Positions 18,301-29,058 of a stretch of 64,000 nucleotides of DNA are shown here, in pieces. The position numbers and the translations under genes were made by a program. The notes below the pieces were generated by a model that did not search any database, was not told where the DNA came from, and was given only the letters and a program-made list of their open reading frames with translations. Each line of letters begins with the position of its first letter. Within the stretch, counting starts at the first letter, position 1. This DNA is from an uncultured SAR86 cluster bacterium (GTDB lineage: Bacteria > Pseudomonadota > Gammaproteobacteria > Magnimaribacterales > AG-339-G14): NCBI GenBank assembly GCA_902536295.1, contig CACAWS010000002.1, positions 62,001 through 126,000 of the forward strand, read 5' to 3'.

Positions 18301-19544
18301 AAATAATTCTTTTGGATGAAAACGATTTTGAAAAAGAAAGATACAAATTACCTTATGGAGCAACTATAAATATTAAAGATGGAGCAAAAGTTAAAGCCGG
18401 AGAAATATTAGCTAGATGGGACCCTTTGAATCATCCGATAATTTCCGAAGTGAAAGGAAAAGCCAAACTTATTGATATGGAAAATGGTATCTCAGTCAGA
18501 GTAGTTCAAGATGAATTAACTGGTTTAAGCAGCATGGAAGTTTTAGACGCTGCTGAGAGGACATCTGCCGGAAAAGACCTCACCCCAACTATTTCCGTAG
18601 TTGATGGAAAAGGAAAAGAAGTAATTCTTCCTAATGGAAAGAGACCAGCTAATTATGTCTTAGAGCAAAAATCCCTAGTAAATGTCTCAGATGCTCAAGC
18701 TATTAATGTTGGCGATGTTTTAGCAAGAATTCCTAAAGAATCTTCAAAAACTAAGGACATAACAGGAGGATTGCCAAGAGTCGCTGATTTATTTGAAGCA
18801 AGAAAACCAAAGGAGGTAGCGATATTAGCTGAGCTCAGCGGTGTTGTATCATGGGGTAAAGAAACGAAAGGCAAAAGAAGATTGATTATTACTGGTAAAG
18901 AATCAGGTGAAGAGATAGTTAGTGAAACATTAATTCCTAAAACAAGAAGTATTAACGTTTTCGAAGGTGAAACAATTAATAAGGGAGATGTCATAAGCGA
19001 AGGTTCTTTAAGCCCACACGACATTTTGTCACTCAAAGGAGTAACTGAACTAACCGATTATGTGGTTAATGAAATTCAAGATGTATATAGGCTTCAAGGA
19101 GTTGAAATTAGCGATAAACATATCGAATGTATTTTGAGGCAGATGTTAAGAAAAGCAGAAATAACTGAAGCTGGAGACTCTGATTTCATTATTGGCGATC
19201 AAGTTGAATACTCTGAAGTAGTAAATATTAATAAAAAACTTATTTCAGAAGGAAGTGTGCCTGCACAGTTTAATAGATTGCTGCTTGGAATCACTAAAGC
19301 TTCTCTTGCTACAGAATCTTTTATTTCTGCCGCGTCTTTTCAAGAAACAACTCGGGTTCTTACCGAAGCTGCAGTTACTGGAAAGGTTGATAAGTTAAGA
19401 GGCCTTAAAGAAAATGTTGTTATTGGTAGGCTTGTTCCCTCTGGTACTGGTTATAATTTGAACAAAAAAGATGAGATTGATGTTGCGGAATTGGAATCAG
19501 AGATTCTTGATGCAATGAATTCCGAAGACGAGTCTCAAGAATAA
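15390..19544 (+). CDS. rpoC: DNA-directed RNA polymerase beta' subunit
   Basis: 1384 residues (E. coli 1407). Catalytic subunit: the active-site loop [15 protein letters not shown] binds Mg2+. The N-terminal zinc site is [20 protein letters not shown] (near 70) and the second site is HDCGTSEG with [11 protein letters not shown]. The bridge/trigger region is recognisable ([20 protein letters not shown]). It starts 3 nt after rpoB without a Shine-Dalgarno. It ends 52 nt before rpsL; I see no terminator there, only the str promoter. Confidence 0.98.
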   Translation: MKDLLKLFNQDQAESFNSIKAGLASSQQIRSWSFGEVKKPETINYRTFKPERDGLFCAKIFGPVKDYECICGKYKRMKHRGVVCEKCGVEVTLAKVRRERMGHIELAAPVAHIWFLKSLPSRISLLLDMTLREIERILYFESFVVTDPGMTELEKGQILDEEEYFEALENYGEEFSAGMGAESVKILLSEMNLEEEIAEVLSQIEGTNSEAKIKKLSKRLKILKGFLSSNNKPEWMILDVLPVLPPDLRPLVPLEGGRFATSDLNDLYRRVINRNNRLKRLLELSAPEIIVRNEKRMLQESVDALLDNGRRGRAITGSNKRPLKSLSDMIKGKQGRFRQNLLGKRVDYSGRSVIVVGPTLKLHQCGLPKKMALELFKPFVFGRLQNMELATTIKGAKRMVEREEPVVWDILAEVIREHPILLNRAPTLHRLGIQAFEPILIEGKAIQLHPLVCKAYNADFDGDQMAVHVPLTLDAQLECRALMMASNNILSPSNGRPIIDPSQDVVLGIYYMTKSKLNALGEGSIFADVDEVKRAYDSKQIDLQAIIKCRINSNDGSSELVETTVGRTILWGVVPKEIPFEKINKPLNSKAISDLINISYRYSGLKATVIFSDKIKNLGYDYSTISGSSICVEDCVIPDNKESIISQAQNEVKEIEAQYSSGLVTQGEKYNKVIDIWSRANEAVASSLMETISKDKVVNSEGEEVDEDSFNSVFMYLDSGARSSPAQVRQLAGMRGLMAKPDGSIIETPITANFREGLTVLQYFTSTHGARKGLADTALKTANSGYLTRRLVDVAQDLVIREHDCGTSEGLELRTIIDGGEVVQSLSERILGRVLAADIQSKDGELKISKGTLIDEELAEKIENHNINYALVRSAITCETSFGICSMCYGRDLGRGNLVDPGEAVGIVAAQSIGEPGTQLTMRTFHIGGAASRSSENDKIEVKFDGVVQYKNISSVTNKDKNQVCISRSAEIILLDENDFEKERYKLPYGATINIKDGAKVKAGEILARWDPLNHPIISEVKGKAKLIDMENGISVRVVQDELTGLSSMEVLDAAERTSAGKDLTPTISVVDGKGKEVILPNGKRPANYVLEQKSLVNVSDAQAINVGDVLARIPKESSKTKDITGGLPRVADLFEARKPKEVAILAELSGVVSWGKETKGKRRLIITGKESGEEIVSETLIPKTRSINVFEGETINKGDVISEGSLSPHDILSLKGVTELTDYVVNEIQDVYRLQGVEISDKHIECILRQMLRKAEITEAGDSDFIIGDQVEYSEVVNINKKLISEGSVPAQFNRLLLGITKASLATESFISAASFQETTRVLTEAAVTGKVDKLRGLKENVVIGRLVPSGTGYNLNKKDEIDVAELESEILDAMNSEDESQE

Positions 19545-19555
19545 ATATAATTTAA

Positions 19556-19584
19556 TTGACCTAACTTGAAAGCATCATTAAAAT
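19556..19584 (+). promoter_or_regulatory. Promoter of the str block (rpsL-rpsG-fusA)
   Basis: TTGACC (19556-19561), 17-nt spacer, TAAAAT (19579-19584), then CGC. Only 12 nt separate the -10 from the rpsL ATG, so the mRNA leader would be about 5-6 nt (ATTTTT) with no Shine-Dalgarno. Confidence 0.72.
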
Positions 19585-19596
19585 CGCAACATTTTT

Positions 19597-19968
19597 ATGG
19601 CTACTATTAATCAACTTATAAAAAACCCCAGAAAGATTAAAAGGGTTAAAAGTGACGTTCCTGCTTTAGGAGGATCTCCTCAAAGAAGAGGAGTATGTAC
19701 TAGAGTTTACACCACAACTCCAAAGAAGCCGAACTCAGCTTTAAGAAAGGTTTGCAAGGTTAGATTGACTTCAGGTTATGAAGTTATTTCTTACATTGGA
19801 GGTGAAGGTCATAATTTACAAGAACACTCTGTTGTCTTGTTAAGAGGAGGAAGGGTTAAAGATCTTCCTGGTGTTAGATATCACACAGTAAGAGGAACTC
19901 TTGATACCACTGGAGTTGAAGATAGAAAACAGAGAAGGTCTAAATACGGATCAAAAAAACCTAAATAA
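19597..19968 (+). CDS. rpsL: 30S ribosomal protein S12
   Basis: 123 residues (E. coli 124). Decoding-centre protein; the streptomycin-contact loops [13 protein letters not shown] (near 40) and [13 protein letters not shown] (near 84) are present with the usual lysines. The start codon lies 12 nt after a promoter -10 and has no Shine-Dalgarno. The stop TAA shares its last base with the rpsG ATG, so the E. coli-type intercistronic S7 control site cannot exist here. Confidence 0.97.
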   Translation: MATINQLIKNPRKIKRVKSDVPALGGSPQRRGVCTRVYTTTPKKPNSALRKVCKVRLTSGYEVISYIGGEGHNLQEHSVVLLRGGRVKDLPGVRYHTVRGTLDTTGVEDRKQRRSKYGSKKPK

Positions 19969-20438
19969 TGCCAAGAAAAGGACCAATTCCTAAAAGAGAA
20001 ATATTGCCAGATCCTAAGTATGGCAATCTTAAACTTTCCAAATTTATCAATAACTTGATGGAACGAGGAAAAAAAAGTACTGCCGAAAAGATTATATATT
20101 CAGCTTTAGATGAGATATCAAGCAAGGCCAAAAGAGACCCCTTAGAAATTTTCGAAGAAGCTCTAGATCAAGTTGGCCCTCAAATAGAAGTGAAGTCTAG
20201 AAGAGTTGGTGGTGCAACCTATCAAGTCCCTTTAGAGGTTAAAAGTTCAAGAAAGATGGCTTTAGCAATGAGATGGTTAGTAAATAGTGCAAAAAAAAGG
20301 TCTGAAAAAAATATGTCGACAAAATTGGCGAATGAACTTCTTGATGCTTCAGAAGGAAAAGGCGAAGCTGTTAAGAAAAGACAAGATACACATAAAATGG
20401 CTGAAGCAAATAAAGCCTTTTCTCACTTCAGATTTTAA
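19968..20438 (+). CDS. rpsG: 30S ribosomal protein S7
   Basis: 156 residues, the length of E. coli S7 (156 in K-12 type variants 156-179). N-terminus [19 protein letters not shown] and the helical core with [24 protein letters not shown] split around residue 85-105. It nucleates the 30S head. It starts on the last base of the rpsL stop and ends one base before fusA, so rpsL-rpsG-fusA should be translated as a coupled unit. Confidence 0.97.
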   Translation: MPRKGPIPKREILPDPKYGNLKLSKFINNLMERGKKSTAEKIIYSALDEISSKAKRDPLEIFEEALDQVGPQIEVKSRRVGGATYQVPLEVKSSRKMALAMRWLVNSAKKRSEKNMSTKLANELLDASEGKGEAVKKRQDTHKMAEANKAFSHFRF

Positions 20439-22553
20439 ATGTCTGATCGTAATTTTCCATTAGACCTTTATCGTAATATTGGCATTTGCGCCCATGTTGA
20501 TGCGGGGAAAACAACAACTACTGAAAGAGTTTTATTTTATACAGGCATTTCTCATAAGATAGGTGAAGTCCATGATGGCGCTGCAACTATGGATTGGATG
20601 GAGCAAGAGCAAGAAAGAGGAATTACTATTACATCTGCCGCTACGACCTGTTTTTGGAAGGGTATGAGAAAAGATTTTCAAGAACACAGAATTAATATAA
20701 TTGATACTCCAGGACACGTTGATTTTACTATCGAAGTTGAACGATCTTTAAGAGTTTTAGATGGTGCAGTTGTAGTTTTTTGTGGAAGTTCAGGAGTTGA
20801 ACCTCAATCTGAGACAGTTTGGAGACAGGCGAATAGATACAAAGTTCCTAGAATATGTTTTATAAATAAAATGGATAGAGCTGGCGCTGATTTTGAAAGA
20901 GTAGTAGACCAAATAAAAAACAGACTCGGAGCTTCTCCAGTAGCTATTCAATTGCCGATTGGAGCTGAAGATGACTTTGCAGGAATTATCGATCTTATTA
21001 AGATGAAGGCGCTCTATTGGAATGGTGATGATAAAGGGACTTCTTACACAGAAGAAGAAATTCCAGAGAATCTTCTTGAAAAGGCACAACAATTAAGAGA
21101 AGAAATGCTTGAATCTGCTGCAGAAGCAAATGAAGAGCTAATGGATAAGTATTTAACTGATGGAGATCTTTCGGAAGAAGATATTCATCAAGGTTTGAGA
21201 GAGAGAACTCTTTCAAATGAAATAGTAATATGTCTTTGTGGCTCAGCTTTTAAGAACAAAGGCGTTCAGCCTATGCTTGATGCTGTCGTGCAGTATTTAC
21301 CATCTCCTACAGAAGTGGAAGCAATCCAAGGGGTTTTAGAAGATGGCGAGACTACCGAGTCAAGAAATTCAGATGATAACGAACCTTTTTCTGCCTTGGC
21401 TTTTAAAATTGCTACTGATCCATTTGTAGGAACTCTCACTTTTATAAGAGTTTACTCTGGCGTTTTAAAGCAAGGTGACTCTGTATTTGCTTCTTCAAAA
21501 AGCTCTAAAGAAAGAGTCGGTCGTATGTTACAAATGCACGCAAATAATAGAGAAGAAATATCTGAAGTAAGAGCAGGTGACATTGCTGCAATAATTGGAT
21601 TAAAAGATGTGACTACTGGAGACACCTTGTGCGACTTAAAAAAGACAATCATTTTAGAGAAAATGACTTTTCCAGAACCTGTTATCTCAGTTGCTGTAGA
21701 ACCTAAAACTAAGTCAGATCAAGAAAAGATGGGTATAGCTTTAGGAAGGTTGGCCCAAGAGGACCCTTCTTTTAGAGTTAATACAGATGAAGAATCAGGC
21801 CAAACTATCATTTCTGGTATGGGAGAACTCCATTTAGAAGTGCTAGTAGATAGAATGAAAAGAGAATTTGATGTTGAAGCAAATATAGGTAAGCCTCAGG
21901 TTGCTTATAGAGAATCTATTCGCGAAAGTGTTGAATCCGAAGGAAAATTTGTTAGGCAGTCAGGTGGAAAGGGTCAATATGGTCATGTTTGGTTGAAAAT
22001 AGAACCTCTTGCAGAATCAGAAAAAGAAGATGAAAAAGAAGTTTTTCAATTTGTGAATAAAATTGTTGGGGGTACTATTCCAAGAGAATTTATCCCCGCA
22101 GTTGAAAAAGGGGCAAAAGAGCAAATGCAATCTGGAGTTATAGCAGGTTACCCATTAATTGATGTAAAAGTAACCGTTTATGATGGATCTTTTCATGATG
22201 TAGATTCAAGTGAAATTGCATTTAAAGTAGCCTCTTCTATGGCGCTGAAAGATGGAGCCTTGAGAGCAAAACCAGCTTTGTTGGAACCAATAATGAAGTT
22301 AGAGGTTGTTACTCCGGAAGAATACATGGGAGATGTAGTCGGTGACTTAAATAGAAGAAGAGGTATTGTCAATGGAATGACTGATGTCCATGCTGGCAAG
22401 GTTTTGGATGGTGAAGTACCTTTGGCTGAAATGTTTGGCTATGCAACAGACCTTAGATCTGCAACACAAGGAAGAGCCACTTTCACAATGGAGCCTTTGA
22501 AGTATTCAGAAGTACCAAATAATGTAGCTGACGCAATCATAGATAAATCTTAA
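20439..22553 (+). CDS. fusA: Elongation factor G
   Basis: 704 residues (E. coli EF-G 704). GTPase that drives translocation. G motifs [13 protein letters not shown] (near 18), DTPGHVDF (near 89) and NKMDRAGAD (near 143) are intact; domains II-V follow with the domain IV loop [11 protein letters not shown]. It starts directly after the rpsG stop. No tuf gene follows it; the S10 promoter begins 11 nt after its stop. Confidence 0.98.
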   Translation: MSDRNFPLDLYRNIGICAHVDAGKTTTTERVLFYTGISHKIGEVHDGAATMDWMEQEQERGITITSAATTCFWKGMRKDFQEHRINIIDTPGHVDFTIEVERSLRVLDGAVVVFCGSSGVEPQSETVWRQANRYKVPRICFINKMDRAGADFERVVDQIKNRLGASPVAIQLPIGAEDDFAGIIDLIKMKALYWNGDDKGTSYTEEEIPENLLEKAQQLREEMLESAAEANEELMDKYLTDGDLSEEDIHQGLRERTLSNEIVICLCGSAFKNKGVQPMLDAVVQYLPSPTEVEAIQGVLEDGETTESRNSDDNEPFSALAFKIATDPFVGTLTFIRVYSGVLKQGDSVFASSKSSKERVGRMLQMHANNREEISEVRAGDIAAIIGLKDVTTGDTLCDLKKTIILEKMTFPEPVISVAVEPKTKSDQEKMGIALGRLAQEDPSFRVNTDEESGQTIISGMGELHLEVLVDRMKREFDVEANIGKPQVAYRESIRESVESEGKFVRQSGGKGQYGHVWLKIEPLAESEKEDEKEVFQFVNKIVGGTIPREFIPAVEKGAKEQMQSGVIAGYPLIDVKVTVYDGSFHDVDSSEIAFKVASSMALKDGALRAKPALLEPIMKLEVVTPEEYMGDVVGDLNRRRGIVNGMTDVHAGKVLDGEVPLAEMFGYATDLRSATQGRATFTMEPLKYSEVPNNVADAIIDKS

Positions 22554-22563
22554 TTTTTATTTG

Positions 22564-22592
22564 TTGACACATCTCTTCTGCACCAATAGAAT
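22564..22592 (+). promoter_or_regulatory. Promoter of the S10 block
   Basis: Near-consensus TTGACA (22564-22569), 17-nt spacer, TAGAAT (22587-22592), followed by the GC-rich TGCGGC. Transcription should begin near 22600, leaving about 70 nt before rpsJ. That leader can form one short hairpin (GCTTTTA...TAAAAGC, about 22606-22630) but is much shorter than the ~172-nt L4-responsive leader of E. coli. Confidence 0.82.
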
Positions 22593-22669
22593 TGCGGCTC
22601 TTTGTGCTTTTATAAATAAATTTTAAAAGCTGAGTTCTTTAACAATTTTGTATTTTTTAGGGGTATATT

Positions 22670-22993
22670 TTGCAAAACCAAAATATCAGAATAAGGCTTA
22701 AAGCCTTTGATAATAAACTGATTGATAAATCGGCTAAAGAAATTGTTGAAACTGTCAAAAGGACAGGGGCAATTATAAAGGGACCGATTCCAATGCCTGT
22801 AAGAAAGAGATTAACTACTATTCTTATTTCACCACATAAAGATAAGGACGCTAGGGATCAATACGAAATTAGAACTTACAAAAGAATTATGGATATAATC
22901 AAGCCAACTGAAAAAACAGTTGATGCTTTGATGAAGTTGGATTTATCTGCAGGTGTAGATGTCCAAATATCTTTAGACGAATTAACTAAATAA
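22670..22993 (+). CDS. rpsJ: 30S ribosomal protein S10
   Basis: 107 residues (E. coli 103). The start is TTG at 22670, giving [19 protein letters not shown], which matches the family N-terminus; GGGG about 9 nt upstream (22661-22664) could serve as Shine-Dalgarno. S10 sits in the 30S head and also pairs with NusB in antitermination. First gene of a run of about 28 ribosomal genes that shares one strong promoter. rplC follows after 13 nt. Confidence 0.96.
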   Translation: MQNQNIRIRLKAFDNKLIDKSAKEIVETVKRTGAIIKGPIPMPVRKRLTTILISPHKDKDARDQYEIRTYKRIMDIIKPTEKTVDALMKLDLSAGVDVQISLDELTK

Positions 22994-23006
22994 GAGGTTA
23001 TTTAAA

Positions 23007-23642
23007 GTGATTGGTTTAATTGCTACAAAAGAGGGAATGACTAGAGTTTTCCAAGATAGTGGAGAATCCGTTCCTGTAAGTGTTCTTAAAGTCGACCCTA
23101 ACGTTGTATCTCAAATAAAAAGTAATGAGAAAGACGGATATTCAGCTATTCAACTTTCCTCTTTAGATAAAAAAGAAAAACATACATCTAAATCGTTTCA
23201 AGGACATTTTGTTAAGAATAAACTCAATCCGAAAGATAAGATTCATGAGTTCAAAGTCTCTCAGGAAGGATTAACAGATATTGAAATTGGAAAGGAGTTG
23301 TCAGTAGAAATTTTTGAAGAAGGACAATTTGTAGACATTTCTGGAATTTCTAAGGGCAAAGGATTCGCAGGTACTGTAAAAAGATGGAATTTTGCCACTC
23401 AAGATGCAACTCATGGAAATTCTTTAGCTCATAGAAAACCTGGTTCAATAGGGCAGTGTCAAACTCCAGGAAGAGTCTGGAAAGGGAAAAAAATGTCAGG
23501 GCATATGGGAAATGTTAAAAAAACTATCCAAAATCTGAAAATTATTAGAATAGATGGAGAAAATAAACTTATTTTAGTTAAAGGTTCAATTCCTGGGCCT
23601 TCAGGATCAACAATACTAATTAAACCATCAATCAAAAAATAA
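23007..23642 (+). CDS. rplC: 50S ribosomal protein L3
   Basis: 211 residues (E. coli 209), with GTG start. Hallmarks are MIGLIATKEGMTRVF, the SKGKGFAGTVKRWNF loop that reaches the peptidyl-transferase centre, and HRKPGSIGQCQTPGRVWKGK with the Gln methylated by PrmB in E. coli. rplD starts 2 nt after its stop. Confidence 0.97.
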   Translation: MIGLIATKEGMTRVFQDSGESVPVSVLKVDPNVVSQIKSNEKDGYSAIQLSSLDKKEKHTSKSFQGHFVKNKLNPKDKIHEFKVSQEGLTDIEIGKELSVEIFEEGQFVDISGISKGKGFAGTVKRWNFATQDATHGNSLAHRKPGSIGQCQTPGRVWKGKKMSGHMGNVKKTIQNLKIIRIDGENKLILVKGSIPGPSGSTILIKPSIKK

Positions 23643-23644
23643 TC

Positions 23645-24256
23645 ATGGAATTACCCTTAATTAACTCAAAAAGTAAAACTCTCCAGGTTCCTGATTCTTT
23701 ATTTAATCAAGAAGTTAACGACAACTTAATTACACAACTCATCAATTCATTTATTGACAATGGTCACCAGGGAACTAAAGCGCAAAAAAACAGATCTCAA
23801 GTTAGTGGCGGTGGGAAAAAGCCTTGGAGGCAAAAGGGGACTGGAAGAGCAAGAGCTGGTACTTCAAGAAGTCCAATTTGGAGAGGAGGCGGAGTTACTT
23901 TTGCCGCAAAATCTAAATCTTCAAGCCCAAAAAAAATAAATAAAAAAATGTACAAATCAGCAATGAAATCTATTCTTTCAAGTTTGGCTAAAGAAAATAA
24001 GGTTTTTATTTCTCAAAGTTTAGACATTTCTTCAAACAAAACAAAAGAAACCCATAACTTGTTAAAAAAGATAGGTTTTGAAAAGGGTTTAATGATATTT
24101 AAAGATTTAAATGAAAACCTGATTCTATCTTCAAGGAATATTCCTGGTATCGAAGTAACGGATATAAAATCTCTAAATCCGGTTTCACTGCTTAGACACA
24201 AGACTATTTTGATTAACGAGGATTGCTTCCAACTTTTAGAGGAGATTTATTCATGA
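23645..24256 (+). CDS. rplD: 50S ribosomal protein L4
   Basis: 203 residues (E. coli 201). The tunnel-lining loop is seen as GGGKKPWRQKGTGRARAGTS RSP (near 60-82). In E. coli L4 also represses its own operon through the S10 leader; that leader looks shortened here. The stop TGA overlaps the rplW ATG in an ATGA junction at 24253. Confidence 0.97.
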   Translation: MELPLINSKSKTLQVPDSLFNQEVNDNLITQLINSFIDNGHQGTKAQKNRSQVSGGGKKPWRQKGTGRARAGTSRSPIWRGGGVTFAAKSKSSSPKKINKKMYKSAMKSILSSLAKENKVFISQSLDISSNKTKETHNLLKKIGFEKGLMIFKDLNENLILSSRNIPGIEVTDIKSLNPVSLLRHKTILINEDCFQLLEEIYS

Positions 24257-24555
24257 GCTCACTTCTTCCAAATCAGGTTATTTATTCGGGCCACATGACT
24301 GAAAAAGCTTCTTTGGTAGGTCAATTTGCGAATGCATATGTTTTTAAAGTAAATCCTAAAGCATCAAAATTAGAGGTAAAAAAAGCTATCCAAGATGAAT
24401 ACAAAGTGAAGGTTAATAAAGTAAACATTGTGAATGTAAAAGGAAAGATTAAAAGAAGCATTACACAGAGAGGAAAGATTTCAAAAAAACCTAATTGGAA
24501 GAAAGCATACGTCGCTCTGCAAGAGGGAGATCGAATAGAAATAACTCAAGATTAA
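24253..24555 (+). CDS. rplW: 50S ribosomal protein L23
   Basis: 100 residues, same as E. coli. I start it at ATG 24253, four bases inside the end of rplD; ten more residues upstream are frame-shadow of L4. Hallmarks are [20 protein letters not shown] and the tip [19 protein letters not shown]. It lies at the tunnel exit and is the docking site for trigger factor and SRP. Confidence 0.95.
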   Translation: MSSLLPNQVIYSGHMTEKASLVGQFANAYVFKVNPKASKLEVKKAIQDEYKVKVNKVNIVNVKGKIKRSITQRGKISKKPNWKKAYVALQEGDRIEITQD

Positions 24556-24560
24556 GATCA

Positions 24561-25385
24561 ATGGCAGTAATAAAAGCAAAACCAACATCGCCTGGAAGAA
24601 GATTCAGAAGCCTTTCTTCCAATCCTGAATTGTACAAAGGAAGATCTTTTCAACCTCTTACCGAGCCAAAAAGGAAGTCAGGTGGAAGAAATAATTCTGG
24701 AAGAATTACAACAAGACATATTGGAGGTGGCCACAAACATCATTATCGAGTAATAGACTTCAAAAGAAATAAAGATGACATTCCTGCTAAAGTAGAAAGA
24801 ATTGAATACGATCCCAATAGAACAGCTTTTATCGCGTTGATTTTATATTCTGATGGAGAGAGGAGATATATTATTGCACCAAAAAATCTTCAAGTTGGAG
24901 ATGAGGTATTGTCAGGTAATTCTTCTCCAATAAATGTTGGAAATACACTCGAGCTAGACAAAATCCCAGTTGGAACTACCCTGCATTGCATTGAGCTTAA
25001 ACCTAAAAAGGGAGCACAAATTGCAAGAAGTGCAGGAACATCTGTTCAATACGTGGCTAAAGACGGTGGATATGCTTCCCTAAGATTGAAAAGTGGGGAA
25101 TTTAGAAAAGTTTTGTCTTCTTGTAGGGCAACAATAGGAGAAGTTTCCAATGCGGAGCACTCTCTAAAATCTTTAGGAAAAGCTGGGGCTAAAAGGTGGT
25201 TAGGAGTAAGACCCACAGTTAGAGGAGTAGCTATGAATCCAGTAGATCACCCTCATGGAGGAGGAGAAGGTAGAACTTCTGGTGGTCGACATCCGGTTTC
25301 GCCTTGGGGAACTCCAACAAAAGGTTTCAGAACTCGAAATAATAAAAGGACTGATTCTTTAATAATAAGAAGGAGGAAGAAGTAA
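24561..25385 (+). CDS. rplB: 50S ribosomal protein L2
   Basis: 274 residues (E. coli 273). Start at ATG 24561, five nt after rplW ([15 protein letters not shown]). Conserved features are GGGHKHHYR, the [20 protein letters not shown] segment and [17 protein letters not shown] with the catalytically important His near residue 229. Needed for peptidyl-transferase centre assembly and subunit joining. Its stop shares one base with rpsS. Confidence 0.97.
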   Translation: MAVIKAKPTSPGRRFRSLSSNPELYKGRSFQPLTEPKRKSGGRNNSGRITTRHIGGGHKHHYRVIDFKRNKDDIPAKVERIEYDPNRTAFIALILYSDGERRYIIAPKNLQVGDEVLSGNSSPINVGNTLELDKIPVGTTLHCIELKPKKGAQIARSAGTSVQYVAKDGGYASLRLKSGEFRKVLSSCRATIGEVSNAEHSLKSLGKAGAKRWLGVRPTVRGVAMNPVDHPHGGGEGRTSGGRHPVSPWGTPTKGFRTRNNKRTDSLIIRRRKK

Positions 25386-25654
25386 TGCCAAGATCGATAA
25401 AAAAAGGACCATTTGTTGATCATCATCTTTTGGAAAAAGTTATTAAAGCTTCCTCTAACAATGATAGAAAGCCAATTAAAACTTGGTCAAGGAGATCAAT
25501 GATTATTCCTGATATGGTGGGTTTAACAATTTCAGTACATAACGGCAGAGATCATGTTCCTCTATCAATAAAAGAAGATATGGTCGGCCATAAACTAGGC
25601 GAATTTGTACTTACAAGAACTTTTAAAATGCACTCAGGAGACAGGAAAGTTTAA
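25385..25654 (+). CDS. rpsS: 30S ribosomal protein S19
   Basis: 89 residues (E. coli 92). N-terminus [18 protein letters not shown] and core [20 protein letters not shown] are typical. S19 binds 16S rRNA in the 30S head together with S13. It starts on the last base of the rplB stop; rplV begins 1 nt after its stop. Confidence 0.96.
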   Translation: MPRSIKKGPFVDHHLLEKVIKASSNNDRKPIKTWSRRSMIIPDMVGLTISVHNGRDHVPLSIKEDMVGHKLGEFVLTRTFKMHSGDRKV

Positions 25655-25655
25655 A

Positions 25656-25997
25656 ATGAACGAAGTAAGAGCTAAATTAAGTAGATTGCCTGTCTCAGGA
25701 TTTAAAGTTCGTCTATTGGCAGATCAAATAAGAGGAAAGTATGTTTCTGATGCTTTAGACATTTTAAGTTTTAGTAAAAAAGCTTCATCTAAAAATTTAA
25801 AAAAGCTTTTAGAATCTGCCATTGCTAATGCTGAGCATAATAAGGGATTAGATGTTGATAATTTATTTATTTCAGAAATTTCGGTAGACGAAGCTTTTTT
25901 ATTGAAAAGAATTCAACCTAGAGCTAGAGGTAGAGCTGACAAAATTCAAAAGAGATCCTGTCATATAAACCTAGCGCTTAATACAAAGGAAATTTAA
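25656..25997 (+). CDS. rplV: 50S ribosomal protein L22
   Basis: 113 residues (E. coli 110). The start at 25656 gives MNEVRAKLSRLPVSGFKVRLLA; the longer frame overlaps rpsS. The extended hairpin that reaches into the exit tunnel is seen as FLLKRIQPRARGRADKIQKR. It is followed without a gap by rpsC. Confidence 0.95.
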   Translation: MNEVRAKLSRLPVSGFKVRLLADQIRGKYVSDALDILSFSKKASSKNLKKLLESAIANAEHNKGLDVDNLFISEISVDEAFLLKRIQPRARGRADKIQKRSCHINLALNTKEI

Positions 25998-26648
25998 ATG
26001 GGACAGAAAGTTAATCCAATTGGAATAAGACTAGGCATATCAAGAGAACATAATTCTGTTTGGTACGCTGAAAAAAATAAATACCAACAGTTATTGTTGA
26101 ATGATTTTGCTGTTAGAGAATTTTTAAAGAAAAGATTAGATAGTTCTTTCGTTAGTAAAATAGAAATTGAAAGGCCTTCAGAAAGTGCAAAAGTATCTAT
26201 TCACACTTCTAGACCTGGAATGATAATAGGTAAAAAGGGAGAAGATATTGATAAGCTAAGAGCCCAGCTTTCTGAATTAATGGAAGTGCCTGTTAGCCTT
26301 AACATCAAAGAGATTAGAAAGCCTGATCTAGACGCCCAATTGGTAGCTGCAAATATTGCAGTCCAACTTGAAAAAAGAGCCATGTTTAGAAGAGTTATCA
26401 AAAGAGCTGCACAAAATTGTATGAGACAAGGAGCTTTGGGAGTGAAAGTTAGAGTTTCCGGTAGATTGGGTGGAGCTGAAATTGCAAGAGCTGAATGGCA
26501 TAAAGAAGGAAGAGTTCCATTACATACTTTGAAAGCTGATATAGATTATGGTCTAGCAGAAGCTAAAACTACTTATGGAATTATTGGAGTAAAGGTTTGG
26601 ATTTGCAAGGGCGAAGTACACAAAAAGAAAAATAAAATAACTGAATAA
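25998..26648 (+). CDS. rpsC: 30S ribosomal protein S3
   Basis: 216 residues against 233 in E. coli; the shortfall is in the C-terminal tail. KH domain with the [15 protein letters not shown] loop (near 75), and the mRNA-helicase basic segment [20 protein letters not shown]. Starts immediately after rplV and ends 2 nt before rplP. Confidence 0.97.
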   Translation: MGQKVNPIGIRLGISREHNSVWYAEKNKYQQLLLNDFAVREFLKKRLDSSFVSKIEIERPSESAKVSIHTSRPGMIIGKKGEDIDKLRAQLSELMEVPVSLNIKEIRKPDLDAQLVAANIAVQLEKRAMFRRVIKRAAQNCMRQGALGVKVRVSGRLGGAEIARAEWHKEGRVPLHTLKADIDYGLAEAKTTYGIIGVKVWICKGEVHKKKNKITE

Positions 26649-26650
26649 AT

Positions 26651-27064
26651 ATGTTTCAACCAAAAAGAACAAAATATAGAAAGCAAATGAAAGGGCGAAA
26701 TACAGGCCTTTCCCATAAGTCTAGTACACTTGATTTCGGTGCATTTGGTTTAAAAGCTACTTCGAGAGGTCAAATTACCTCAAGACAAATTGAAGCAGCC
26801 AGACGAGCTATGACTAGACATGTTAAAAGGGGAGCACAAATTTGGATTAGAGTATTTCCTGATAAACCGATTACAAAAAAACCTCTTGAGGTAAGACAAG
26901 GAAAAGGTAAAGGAAATGTTGAGTATTATGTTGCTCCTATAAAACCAGGAAAAATTTTATATGAAATGGAAGGTGTAGATGAAGCTTTAGCAAGAGAAGC
27001 TTTTGCTTTAGCTGCTGCGAAATTACCTGTTGCTACAAAATTCATAGCGAGGAAATCAGTCTAA
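26651..27064 (+). CDS. rplP: 50S ribosomal protein L16
   Basis: 137 residues (E. coli 136). Hallmarks [37 protein letters not shown] with the basic A-site loop, and [20 protein letters not shown]. It helps place aminoacyl-tRNA at the peptidyl-transferase centre. Its stop shares one base with rpmC. Confidence 0.97.
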   Translation: MFQPKRTKYRKQMKGRNTGLSHKSSTLDFGAFGLKATSRGQITSRQIEAARRAMTRHVKRGAQIWIRVFPDKPITKKPLEVRQGKGKGNVEYYVAPIKPGKILYEMEGVDEALAREAFALAAAKLPVATKFIARKSV

Positions 27065-27252
27065 TGGCTAAAAAAAAGGAAGTCAAAAATTTAGATCAAA
27101 TAAAGAAGTTAAATAAAGTTTATTTTGACTTAAAGATGAAGCATGCAAGTCTTGCGCTAAAGGAAACTCATAAATTATCAGAAACAAGGAGAGACATTGC
27201 GAGAATCAAAACTCAAATCAATCAAGAAAAGAGGGTTTTAGGAAATGACTGA
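27064..27252 (+). CDS. rpmC: 50S ribosomal protein L29
   Basis: 62 residues (E. coli 63). Short two-helix protein near the tunnel exit; the C-terminal SETRRDIARIKTQINQEK is diagnostic. It overlaps the end of rplP by one base and the start of rpsQ by eight bases. Confidence 0.93.
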   Translation: MAKKKEVKNLDQIKKLNKVYFDLKMKHASLALKETHKLSETRRDIARIKTQINQEKRVLGND

Positions 27253-27508
27253 TGTCAAAAGAACAATGATAGGATCTGTGATTAGTTTGTCAGGTGACAA
27301 GTCTAGAGTGGCTTTAATCCAAAGAACTGTGAAACATAAATTGGTTGGAAAAATCATGAAAAGATCTTCAAAAATAAGATTTCATGATGAAGAAAATGTA
27401 TCAAAACTGGGTGATAAAGTAAAAATAAAAGAAACCAAGCCTATTTCTAAAACTAAGTCTTGGCAATTAGTAGAAATTTTAAAATCTGCCAAAGGAGAAT
27501 TAGAATGA
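27245..27508 (+). CDS. rpsQ: 30S ribosomal protein S17
   Basis: 87 residues (E. coli 84). OB-fold primary 16S binder: [20 protein letters not shown] and [13 protein letters not shown] match. It starts 8 bases inside rpmC and ends in an ATGA overlap with rplN. Confidence 0.95.
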   Translation: MTDVKRTMIGSVISLSGDKSRVALIQRTVKHKLVGKIMKRSSKIRFHDEENVSKLGDKVKIKETKPISKTKSWQLVEILKSAKGELE

Positions 27509-27873
27509 TACAAGCACAATCAATGTTGCTTGTGGCCGATAATAGCGGCGCTAGACAAGTGATGTGCATTAAAGTACTTGGCGGCTCCAAAAGAAGATAC
27601 GCTCACGTAGGCGATGTTATTAAGGTCGCTATTAAAGAAGCAATCCCAACTGGAAGAGTAAAAAAAGGCCAAGTTGCTGATGCCGTGATTGTCAGAACTA
27701 AGAAAAATATTAAACGAGAAGATGGCTCGAGTATAAAATTTGATGACAATGCTGCTGTTCTTATAAATGCCCAGAAGCAACCAATTGGCACAAGAATATT
27801 TGGGCCAGTTTCGAGAGAATTAAGATCTAAAGATTTTATGAAAATAATTTCTCTAGCCCCAGAGGTAATCTAA
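27505..27873 (+). CDS. rplN: 50S ribosomal protein L14
   Basis: 122 residues (E. coli 123). Start at ATG 27505 ([19 protein letters not shown]) overlaps the rpsQ stop by four bases; the upstream extension is the frame-shadow of rpsQ. Conserved [10 protein letters not shown] near the end. L14 forms an intersubunit bridge and binds the silencing factor RsfS in other bacteria. Confidence 0.96.
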   Translation: MIQAQSMLLVADNSGARQVMCIKVLGGSKRRYAHVGDVIKVAIKEAIPTGRVKKGQVADAVIVRTKKNIKREDGSSIKFDDNAAVLINAQKQPIGTRIFGPVSRELRSKDFMKIISLAPEVI

Positions 27874-28184
27874 TGAATAAATTAAGGACTGGTGATGAGG
27901 TGATCATTATATCTGGAAAAGATAAGGGTAAGACAGGGACGCTTACCAAATTTATCTCTAAAGATAAGTGCATTGTTATGGGTCTTAAATTAGTAAAAAA
28001 ACATCAAAAACCAAATCCTCAACTGAATATTGCTGGCGGTATTATAGAAAAAGAAGCTCCAATTCATTTATCGAACATTGCAATTTATAACAAGAAAACA
28101 AAAAAAGCAGACAAAGTAAAAATTCTTATTGAGGAAAAAGGAAAAAAACGAACTTTTAAATCTGATGGAAAAGAAATTAAATGA
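27873..28184 (+). CDS. rplX: 50S ribosomal protein L24
   Basis: 103 residues (E. coli 104). KOW motif [20 protein letters not shown] near the N-terminus and the [19 protein letters not shown] segment. An early 50S assembly protein. One-base overlap with rplN and four-base overlap with rplE. Confidence 0.95.
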   Translation: MNKLRTGDEVIIISGKDKGKTGTLTKFISKDKCIVMGLKLVKKHQKPNPQLNIAGGIIEKEAPIHLSNIAIYNKKTKKADKVKILIEEKGKKRTFKSDGKEIK

Positions 28185-28729
28185 ATAAATCTATTATCAA
28201 GAAAACCTTTTTAGAAGAAGCGCTTCCAAATCTTTTAAAAGATTTAAATTTAAAATCTTCTATGGCGGTACCGAGAATCACTAAAGTTTCTTTGAATATG
28301 GGTTTAGGCGCCGATGCTGTAAATGATAGAAAAGTTCTCGAAAGCGTGATGGAAGAATTAAAGTTAATTTCCGGTCAGCAACCAGTAAAAACTACTGCTA
28401 GAAAGTCTGTTGCAAGCTTTAAATTAAGAGAAGGCTTTGCAATTGGTTGCAAAGTTACTTTAAGAGGAGAAAGAATGTACGAATTTTTGGATAGGCTGCT
28501 CAGCATAGCAATTCCAAGAGAAAGAGATTTTAGAGGATTAGACCCTAGGTCATTTGATGGCAGGGGAAATTACACGATAGGAATTAAAGAACATATTATT
28601 TTTCCAGAAATAGATTATGACAAAGTGCAAAAAATTAGAGGTTTGGATGTCAGTATCACTACATCTGCCAGCAATGATGAAGAAGGATTAAAACTATTAA
28701 CTGCGCTTAAATTTCCGTTTAAAAATTGA
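28181..28729 (+). CDS. rplE: 50S ribosomal protein L5
   Basis: 182 residues (E. coli 179). Binds 5S rRNA and forms the central protuberance. Motifs are [37 protein letters not shown] and [19 protein letters not shown]. It starts in an ATGA overlap with rplX. An E. coli-type S8 control site would fall around its start, but I cannot identify one by eye. Confidence 0.97.
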   Translation: MNKSIIKKTFLEEALPNLLKDLNLKSSMAVPRITKVSLNMGLGADAVNDRKVLESVMEELKLISGQQPVKTTARKSVASFKLREGFAIGCKVTLRGERMYEFLDRLLSIAIPRERDFRGLDPRSFDGRGNYTIGIKEHIIFPEIDYDKVQKIRGLDVSITTSASNDEEGLKLLTALKFPFKN

Positions 28730-28736
28730 GGTAAAT

Positions 28737-29042
28737 ATGGCAAAAAAATCAATGATCGCAAGAGAGAACAAAAGGCTAAAAATGGTTGAAAAGTTTTCAA
28801 AAAAAAGAGCTGATTTAAAAAAAATCATTAATAGTGTTTCAAGCACCGAAGAAGAAAGGGATTTAGCCATGAAAAAGTTACAAAAACTTCCTAGAGATTC
28901 AAGTCCTGCAAGGTTGCAAAGGAGATGTCAAATCACAGGTAGACCACATGCTGTTTATAGAAAGTTTGGTTTATCTAGAAACAAATTAAGAGAGCTAGCA
29001 ATGAAAGGAGACGTTCCTGGGCTAGTAAAAGCAAGTTGGTAA
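28737..29042 (+). CDS. rpsN: 30S ribosomal protein S14 (zinc-independent, C-minus type)
   Basis: 101 residues, the long form typical of Proteobacteria (E. coli 101). The signature [20 protein letters not shown] contains only one Cys, so it is the form without a zinc ribbon. A GAGGTAA Shine-Dalgarno precedes the ATG. S14 is a late 30S head protein. Confidence 0.96.
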   Translation: MAKKSMIARENKRLKMVEKFSKKRADLKKIINSVSSTEEERDLAMKKLQKLPRDSSPARLQRRCQITGRPHAVYRKFGLSRNKLRELAMKGDVPGLVKASW

Positions 29043-29058
29043 ATTTTAGGAGATATAA

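Noticed and set aside
28921-28960. S14 with lost zinc ribbon as an oddity
   Set aside because: The 101-residue zinc-free S14 is the usual form in Proteobacteria.
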